NCBI GenBank assembly: GCA_017989935.1
Contig: JAGNOY010000026.1
Span: 1-13,169, forward strand
Length of the DNA stretch: 13,169 nt
From: Chitinophagaceae bacterium
GTDB lineage: Bacteria > Bacteroidota > Bacteroidia > Chitinophagales > Chitinophagaceae
Direction: 5' to 3'
Positions 1 through 3,713 of the stretch are shown here, piece by piece; position 1 is the stretch's first letter, and each line of letters begins with the position of its first letter. The notes under the pieces were generated by a model. That model worked only from the letters and a program-made list of their open reading frames with translations. It made no database searches and was not told the DNA's origin. The translations under genes were made by a program, and so were the position numbers.

Positions 1-90
1 CCCCTATAGGTAGGTCCCCCCACCCCTATAGGTGGGTACCCCCACCCATAGGGGTACCCCCTCTCTTAAATTATGTACCCTCAACCATAG
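1..90. repeat. GC-rich palindromic repeat array
   Basis: Three units of about 20 bp, built from CCCCTATAGG and GGTACCCCC blocks, fill 1-61, and a degenerate fourth unit (GTACCCTCAACCATAG, 14 of 16 identical to 36-51) lies at 75-90. Positions 22-36 and 41-55 form a 15-bp inverted repeat with one A-C mismatch (30/47) and the loop TACC, so a very stable hairpin is possible. The composition is far more GC-rich than the surrounding AT-rich DNA. The array ends exactly where the 150-bp duplication begins. No coding potential is seen, and the function is unknown. The window edge may cut the array. Confidence 0.7.
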
Positions 91-174
91 AAATTACATG
101 TCATTATTTATAATATAATACAGGAAATTCTCAGATTTTAATCAAATACAGGAAAATTAAAATTGTTTGACAAG

Positions 175-236
175 CTATGTGGGCACAAGTCAGAGACATT
201 GCGCCAGCGGCTGTGGTTAAATACACATGGGCTAGC
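175..236 (+). repeat. Dispersed repeat core, copy 1
   Basis: This 62-bp core runs from CTATGTGGGC to GCTAGC. It can fold. CTATGTG at the start pairs with CACATGG near the end (one G-U wobble as RNA), and inside it GGCACAAGTC pairs with GACATTGCGCC around an AGA loop, with one mismatch and one bulge. The block TCAGAGACATTGCGCCAGC is identical in all four copies in the window. Here the 3' half reads GGTTAAAT, one base shorter than in the other copies. Confidence 0.8.
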
Positions 237-324
237 GGGGAAATTATATGCTATTTTTTATAATATAACACAGGTAATTCTCATCAATGAATCAAATACG
301 GACAAATTAAAACTACTTGACAAG

Positions 325-387
325 CTATGTGGGCACAAGTCAGAGACATTGCGCCAGCTGCTGTGGTTAAAATACACATGGGCTAGC
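325..387 (+). repeat. Dispersed repeat core, copy 2
   Basis: A 63-bp core nearly identical to copy 1, with one extra A and CAGCTG in place of CAGCGG. The closing stem and inner hairpin are intact. Confidence 0.8.
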
Positions 388-391
388 AGGA

Positions 392-599
392 AATAATGAA
401 CGATTCTTACTTTTTGTAGCCCTTCAGCGGACGTTGAAATAATAAACGAAACAAACGGACGCTTGCACGAGGAGAGCTGCTGTGCATAAAAAAAACTGGA
501 CTAGCAAAATAGCGATATATTCTCATGTAATGAAACCAGCAAATTTGATGTCTTTGTTATAAAATCAAGAGAAAGAACAAAATATTTACCTTGGTGTAG
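392..599. other. Gene-free stretch before the sigma gene
   Basis: No credible reading frame, RNA gene or terminator is seen here. A degenerate 3' half of the repeat core sits at 473-505 (GAGCTGCTGTGCATAA, then ACTGGACTAGC). The word CGGACG occurs twice (428-433 and 456-461). The rest is AT-rich sequence without recognisable structure. Confidence 0.5.
473..505 (+). repeat. Degenerate fragment of the repeat core
   Basis: Matches the 3' half of the repeat core: AGCTGCTGTG, an A-rich stretch replacing TTTAAAATACAC, then TGGACTAGC in place of TGGGCTAGC. It lies downstream of the intact tandem pair and looks like a decayed fifth copy. Confidence 0.45.
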
Positions 600-625
600 A
601 GTAAATTTAACTTTCATTCGTCATC
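600..625 (+). promoter_or_regulatory. Putative ECF-type promoter of the sigma gene
   Basis: AGTAAA (600-605), ten bases, ATTCGTC (616-622), one base, then TC. The same arrangement with identical spacing occurs upstream of the second unit at 1643-1668, and 18 of 26 positions match. CGTC is a common -10 type for ECF sigma factors, so autoregulation is the likely reading, although the spacing to AGTAAA is short for a classical ECF -35. If CGTC is the -10 element, the transcript would start only a few bases before the ATG at 632. Confidence 0.45.
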
Positions 626-631
626 TATGCT

Positions 632-1210
632 ATGGATGCGATTTTAAATGTCGAAATGAACGAAATTCAAACAAGAAATACTGTCTCTCAAACCATCAAT
701 AAATTGGGGAAACAGTTGTTTTCGTTTATAAAAAATAAGGTTAAGATTGTCGAAGATGCAGAAGATATTTTGCAAGAAGTATGGTTTCAATTTAGTAATC
801 TTTCTAACATTCATGAACTTGAAAATGCAAGTGCTTGGCTTTATGCTGTTTCAAAAAATAAAATAACCGATTTTTACCGAAAAAAGAAAACCGAGCATCT
901 TGAAGATTACACCTATGAAAATGAAGAAGGTGATTTTTCTATCAAAGACGTCTTGCTTATAGACGATAGCCATCATCCAGAATTGACAATATTTAAGGGT
1001 TTATTCTGGGATGAAATGATGAAAGCATTAGACGAACTCCCCGAAAACCAGCGTATTGTGTTTATTGAAAATGAATTAGAAGATAAAACATTGCAAAAAA
1101 TAGCGGACGAAAAAGGCGAAAACCTAAAAACAATCATCAGCCGAAAAGGTTATGCCATGAAGCATTTAAAGAAAAAACTTTTACCATTATACAACGAATT
1201 AAACTATTAA
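632..1210 (+). CDS. ECF-family RNA polymerase sigma factor (repeat-flanked module)
   Basis: A 192-residue sigma-70 family protein of the extracytoplasmic-function type, which would direct RNA polymerase to a small set of promoters. Region 2 lies at about residues 20-86, with the core-binding motif DAEDILQEVW at 42-51 and an aromatic/basic DFYRKKK stretch at 80-86. Region 4 lies at about 128-184, starting LPENQRIVF, with a helix-turn-helix around 153-175. Regions 1 and 3 are absent, as expected for the group. ATG 632 is taken as the start because it is the first in frame. ATG 656 (residue 9) is a real alternative, since the putative promoter leaves almost no leader for 632. The next gene starts 2 bp after the stop, implying tight coupling. 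No classical anti-sigma gene is adjacent, so control may fall to the small membrane proteins downstream. Confidence 0.9.
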   Translation: MDAILNVEMNEIQTRNTVSQTINKLGKQLFSFIKNKVKIVEDAEDILQEVWFQFSNLSNIHELENASAWLYAVSKNKITDFYRKKKTEHLEDYTYENEEGDFSIKDVLLIDDSHHPELTIFKGLFWDEMMKALDELPENQRIVFIENELEDKTLQKIADEKGENLKTIISRKGYAMKHLKKKLLPLYNELNY

Positions 1211-1212
1211 AA

Positions 1213-1506
1213 ATGAAGCGCAAACCCTTATTTATATTAATTCCTATAACACTGTTTTTTGCTGTTGGTGGTATAGTCATGTTACTCTGGAATTGGTTAA
1301 TTCCAGTAATTTTTGGATTTAAGGCAATATCCTATATTCAAGCATTGGGTTTATTTTTATTAAGCAGAATTTTATTGGGCAGCTTTGGGTTTGGAAATAA
1401 AAAACCGTCATTTGGGAACCCTAAATTTCGTGAAAAAATGATGAATATGACCGACGAAGAGCGCCAACAATTTAAAGAAGAATGGAAAAGTAGATGTAAA
1501 AAATAA
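1213..1506 (+). CDS. Small two-helix membrane protein coupled to ECF sigma
   Basis: This 97-residue protein belongs to no family I recognise. It starts MKRKP, has hydrophobic helices at about 6-33 and 41-57, and ends in a charged, probably soluble tail. The tail reads FREKMMNMTDEERQQFKEEW followed by KSRCKK, with a single Cys at 95. The tail is shared with the product of 1694-1978 (F-x-EK...M-x-DEE...K...RC). The gene lies 2 bp after the sigma gene and before a terminator, so the two form one transcript. Being a membrane protein cotranscribed with an ECF sigma factor, it is a candidate regulator of that factor or its signal receptor. That is inference only, because it carries no known anti-sigma domain. 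Confidence 0.8.
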   Translation: MKRKPLFILIPITLFFAVGGIVMLLWNWLIPVIFGFKAISYIQALGLFLLSRILLGSFGFGNKKPSFGNPKFREKMMNMTDEERQQFKEEWKSRCKK

Positions 1507-1525
1507 GCAGCATCCACTTTTTGAG

Positions 1526-1557
1526 AAAGCCTGTAGATATTTTATTTACAGGCTTTT
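1526..1557 (+). terminator. Rho-independent terminator after the sigma unit
   Basis: AAAGCCTGTA (1526-1535) pairs perfectly with TACAGGCTTT (1547-1556) around an AT-rich 11-base loop, followed by TTACATTTTT. It lies 20 bp after the stop of the small membrane protein and separates the two transcription units of the module. Confidence 0.8.
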
Positions 1558-1642
1558 ACATTTTTATAAAGTACTCATCGAAGTCAATCGCCATATAAAA
1601 TATATGAATTGAATAAAGGCTATAAAAAATAAAATAATTTAA

Positions 1643-1668
1643 AGTAAAATCAAAACCAATTCGTCTTC
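1643..1668 (+). promoter_or_regulatory. Putative ECF-type promoter of the second unit
   Basis: AGTAAA (1643-1648), ten bases, ATTCGTC (1659-1665), one base, then TC, laid out as at 600-625 upstream of the sigma gene. It sits 25 bp before the ATG at 1694, between a terminator and the gene, which is where a promoter must be. It is probably a target of the adjacent sigma factor (inference). Confidence 0.45.
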
Positions 1669-1693
1669 CTTAGTATAAATAAATAAAACAAAA

Positions 1694-1978
1694 ATGAAAA
1701 TGAAAAATTCAATTTTAAAACCAATTGTCGGTGGTGCCTTATTCGGAGCTTTTGTATTCTTTACAGGACCATTATTATTCATTGTGCTATTGCTTAAATT
1801 TATCTTCACACCATTTGGCATGGGAAGGGCAAGAATGGCAGGTAATTTTTCGCCAATGGGAATGCCACCATTCGCATTTGCAGAAAAAATAAGAGCTATG
1901 AATGATGAGGAATACAACACCATGAAAGAAAAAATGCAATACCGTTTTGGTGGTAGATGCAACAAACAATATTATTAA
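1694..1978 (+). CDS. Small membrane protein with DEE...RC tail
   Basis: A 94-residue protein of unknown family. A long hydrophobic segment spans about residues 9-40 (one long or two short helices), followed by a Gly/Met/Pro-rich linker (41-60). The tail AEKIRAMNDEEYNTMKEK (63-80) is followed by a Cys at 89 in GGRC. The tail matches that of the product of 1213-1506, so the two are probably diverged paralogues or share a functional module. The ATG at 1694 is chosen. A second ATG two codons later (1700) would remove only MK. A further small gene follows after 17 bp, probably on the same transcript. The alternating acidic/basic tail superficially resembles helices of Spy/CpxP-type stress proteins, but homology cannot be claimed. 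Confidence 0.75.
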   Translation: MKMKNSILKPIVGGALFGAFVFFTGPLLFIVLLLKFIFTPFGMGRARMAGNFSPMGMPPFAFAEKIRAMNDEEYNTMKEKMQYRFGGRCNKQYY

Positions 1979-1995
1979 TTTTAAAAACTAAAAAA

Positions 1996-2151
1996 ATGAA
2001 AAGAAAACCAAGATTTTTAATCGCTATAGCAAGTGCTATCATCACATTCGGTATTTTATTTGCCACGGTTGGCAAACCGAAATACTTTGGCAAATGCCAT
2101 CATAAAATGGAATGTTGCAAAACAAGTGAAATAAGTAACAACCACAAATAG
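1996..2151 (+). CDS. 51-residue membrane peptide with Cys/His/Met-rich tail
   Basis: Starting at ATG 1996 the product is 51 residues: MKRKPRF, a single transmembrane helix at about 7-25, then a tail with Cys34, His35, His36, Met38, Cys40 and Cys41. Such a cluster could bind a soft or transition metal. An upstream in-frame ATG at 1957 would add 13 residues but overlaps the preceding gene by 22 bp and would put a polar extension before the MKRKP start, so it is not preferred. The MKRKP start is shared with the product of 1213-1506, which suggests common origin or targeting. It is the last gene before a strong terminator. Function is unknown, and a role in metal or redox sensing is inference from composition only. 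Confidence 0.65.
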   Translation: MKRKPRFLIAIASAIITFGILFATVGKPKYFGKCHHKMECCKTSEISNNHK

Positions 2152-2152
2152 T

Positions 2153-2183
2153 AAAATGGCAACTCAATTGAGTTGCCATTTTT
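2153..2183. terminator. Strong palindromic terminator
   Basis: AAAATGGCAACTC (2153-2165) and GAGTTGCCATTTT (2170-2182) form a perfect 13-bp stem around AATT. The A- and T-rich flanks would allow termination in both directions. It begins 2 bp after the last small gene of the module and closes the unit. Confidence 0.9.
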
Positions 2184-2449
2184 ACTTTACTCCATGATTT
2201 GTTTACACTTAAACCTTCAACTAAGAATGCGGCAAAAAATATTTCTCAAGTCATGATTTGAGAGAGATGCTTCGATGCCTCAGCAATTGATAATCTTGGT
2301 AGTCAAGACATGTTTTTAAAAATGCATCGATGTTCAATCGGCGGCTCCAAACTTTATATTCTCTAACGACAGTCAGCCTCTCGAACGGATTTTGTAATTA
2401 TACTTTGCCCGTATAAATCAAATACAGAAAATTAAAGTTTCTTTCTTAA

Positions 2450-2512
2450 CTATATGGGCAAAAGTCAGAGACATTGCGCCAGCTGCTGTGTTTAAAATAC
2501 ACATGGGCTAGC
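2450..2512 (+). repeat. Dispersed repeat core, copy 3
   Basis: A 63-bp core with the invariant TCAGAGACATTGCGCCAGC block and the GCTAGC end. Two changes (CTATATG for CTATGTG, and GGCAAAAG for GGCACAAG) weaken the stems present in copies 1 and 2. Confidence 0.8.
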
Positions 2513-2538
2513 GAGGAAAATTAAAGTTTCTTTCTTAA

Positions 2539-2601
2539 CTATGTGGGCACAAATCAGAGACATTGCGCCAGCTGCTGTGTTTAAAATACACATGGGCTAG
2601 C
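2539..2601 (+). repeat. Dispersed repeat core, copy 4
   Basis: A 63-bp core with an intact closing stem (CTATGTG/CACATGG) and one change in the inner hairpin (CAAATC for CAAGTC). It is followed directly by GGGCCC and a GC-rich hairpin region. Confidence 0.8.
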
Positions 2602-2621
2602 GGGCCCTGAACGGGGCTGTT

Positions 2622-2646
2622 CGAGATGTTAGCCCTGCGCATCTCG
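2622..2646. repeat. Inverted repeat CGAGATG/CATCTCG
   Basis: A perfect 7-bp inverted repeat with an 11-base loop, just downstream of repeat copy 4. An alternative pairing, GGGCT (2614-2618) with AGCCC (2631-2635), is also possible. There is no T-tract, so it is not called a terminator. It may be an end structure of the repeat element. Confidence 0.4.
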
Positions 2647-2728
2647 TACTTGGAGATTTGAATCTGTATGATGGTGAATGAGTTATGATTATCTAAAGAT
2701 GCTTCAATCGCCTACCTTATTAAAATAA

Positions 2729-3565
2729 TTACTCAAACACCACCTTCGACACTGTCCTTCCCGTTGAAGGCATATCTTGTCCCATCATATTCATTTTTGT
2801 ATTGGTATTTTCTTCTTCTTGAAAAGATTTTACCAAGCCTGTATTCATATCTACTAACAAAGTCCCTGATGAAAGATTATCAATTTCCATCACCATCTCG
2901 CCTTGCTCACGTTTAAGTGTGCGTGTTCCTTTTGTTTTTTTCTTAAAAGAAATTTCTGCAATCTGACCATTTATTCTTTCAACAAAATATATAGTTTGTG
3001 ATTTTAAAGTCTCTTTACTATCATCTTTTTTCCAACCATTGCCTTCCTTAGCTTCGGCAGGCACAAACAAAAACGCATTTTCGATATTACCCGATTGTTG
3101 ATCCATCATGCGCATCATTCTTCTACCTTGTCCTTTTCCTTTCCCCTTTCCTTTATCATCGCCTTCTTCATCTACTTTTTTTCCATCCAAGGTAATTTCA
3201 ATGGTATCTGCCTTGCCCACTTTATCTTTAATTTGATCGGCCATCATGCCTTCTTGTTTTTTAGGATCTTCGCTATCAAATTCCATTTTCTGTCCAAATC
3301 CATCAAAATTAACGTAGATCTTTTGCAAGGTTGTTTTCAAGGTATATCCAGTTGCTGATTTACCTATCACTTCATATTCAGACACTGTAGAAGAATTGGT
3401 TTTCATATCCATTTTTTCTTCTCCACGCTTTTGTGTGTTATTTGTTGAATCTGTTGATTTCATTACAATTTTTTGTCCTAAGGCAAGTGTCACTTTACTT
3501 GCACGTTGGGCCTGAGAGACAGACCAAGAAAAAAGCGTCAACAGAATGATAGAATATTTGTACAT
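2729..3565 (-). CDS. Exported protein of unknown function, Lys/Gly-rich insert
   Basis: A 278-residue protein with a signal peptide (MYKYSIILLTLFSWSVSQAQ, cleavage near residue 19-20), so it is probably periplasmic or attached to the outer membrane. The mature part is rich in alternating beta-type strands (for example YTLKTTLQKIYVNF at 74-87 and GTLLVDMNTGLVKSF at 234-248). It resembles the general plan of exported Bacteroidota proteins of the DUF6263 type, but that assignment is from memory and tentative. Residues 134-155 are a low-complexity acidic then Lys/Gly/Arg/Met-rich loop (DDKGKGKGKGQGRRMMRMM), and Met is frequent near the C-terminus (257-265). There are no cysteines. A -7 promoter element lies just upstream, so the gene is probably transcribed alone. 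No function is assigned. Confidence 0.85.
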   Translation of the reverse strand: MYKYSIILLTLFSWSVSQAQRASKVTLALGQKIVMKSTDSTNNTQKRGEEKMDMKTNSSTVSEYEVIGKSATGYTLKTTLQKIYVNFDGFGQKMEFDSEDPKKQEGMMADQIKDKVGKADTIEITLDGKKVDEEGDDKGKGKGKGQGRRMMRMMDQQSGNIENAFLFVPAEAKEGNGWKKDDSKETLKSQTIYFVERINGQIAEISFKKKTKGTRTLKREQGEMVMEIDNLSSGTLLVDMNTGLVKSFQEEENTNTKMNMMGQDMPSTGRTVSKVVFE

Positions 3566-3581
3566 GTTGTTTATTTTGGCG

Positions 3582-3589
3582 CAAAGTTA
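3582..3589 (-). promoter_or_regulatory. Bacteroidota -7 element (TAACTTTG)
   Basis: On the minus strand TAACTTTG fits the TAnnTTTG -7 consensus of the primary sigma factor in this phylum, 16 bp before the ATG at 3565. No convincing TTTG -33 element is seen at the right distance, so this is a partial match. Confidence 0.4.
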
Positions 3590-3713
3590 AAGCATTCATA
3601 CATACAATTTATGAGTCAACATGACAGGGTCCCTGAAACGAAACATAACTTGACTTTGAGGCCAATTGGGGGCATAAAAAACAATCAAATAGAGCGACTC
3701 ACAACTTAAGAAA

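Larger units (their letters stand above)
91..391 (+). repeat. 150-bp tandem duplication, copies 1 and 2
   Basis: Positions 91-240 and 241-391 align end to end with one inserted base in the second copy. Both start AAATTA(C/T)ATG, pass through TTTATAATATAA and AATCAAATAC, and end in the conserved core (175-236 and 325-387) that finishes with GCTAGC. An open frame across the repeat on the plus strand has a non-ATG start and encodes only the repeated sequence, so it is not called as a gene. The unit is related to the pair at 2416-2601. Confidence 0.85.
2416..2601 (+). repeat. 89-bp tandem duplication, copies 3 and 4
   Basis: TTAAAGTTTCTTTCTTAACT occurs at 2432 and 2521, giving an 89-bp period, and each copy ends in the same core as the 5' pair. 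Upstream similarity (AATCAAATACAGAAAATTAA near 2416-2435) also matches the sequence before copy 1, so the homology extends beyond the core. The orientation is the same as the pair at 91-391, so the two pairs bracket the sigma/small-protein module as direct repeats. Confidence 0.85.
2184..2728. other. Gene-free stretch with repeats and hairpins
   Basis: No supportable gene is found on either strand. The stretch contains a 20-bp near-palindrome at 2244-2263 (TCTCAA, GTCATGAT, TTGAGA), related words GATGCTTCGATG (2267-2278) and AATGCATCGATG (2321-2332), the repeat pair at 2416-2601, and an inverted repeat CGAGATG/CATCTCG at 2622-2646. The GC-rich piece just after the last repeat (2601-2646) stands out from the AT-rich surroundings. 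Confidence 0.5.

Noticed and set aside
175..387. Repeat cores as integron attC sites
   Set aside because: Neither an RYYYAAC nor a GTTRRRY end is present together in one copy at the right spacing: GTTAAAT appears only in copy 1, and TCTTAAC only in copies 3 and 4. No integrase gene is in the window.
163..396. 77-codon open frame on the plus strand
   Set aside because: It starts at a TTG, lies wholly inside the 150-bp duplication and encodes the same peptide twice. It is an open frame of repeat DNA, not a gene.
1639..1965. Minus-strand open frames of 108 and 60 codons
   Set aside because: They are antisense to the small membrane gene at 1694-1978, which has a better start, a terminator-bounded unit and a motif shared with its neighbour.
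1957..1995. Longer start for the 51-residue peptide
   Set aside because: It overlaps the preceding gene and adds a polar stretch before the MKRKP start that is shared with another protein of the module.
91..2601. Repeats as a CRISPR array
   Set aside because: There are only four cores in two distant pairs, with a spacing of 89 to 150 bp within pairs and no cas genes.
3566..3713. Terminator after uvrA
   Set aside because: Only a 3-bp stem (GAG/CTC) near a T-rich tract is seen, too weak to call.
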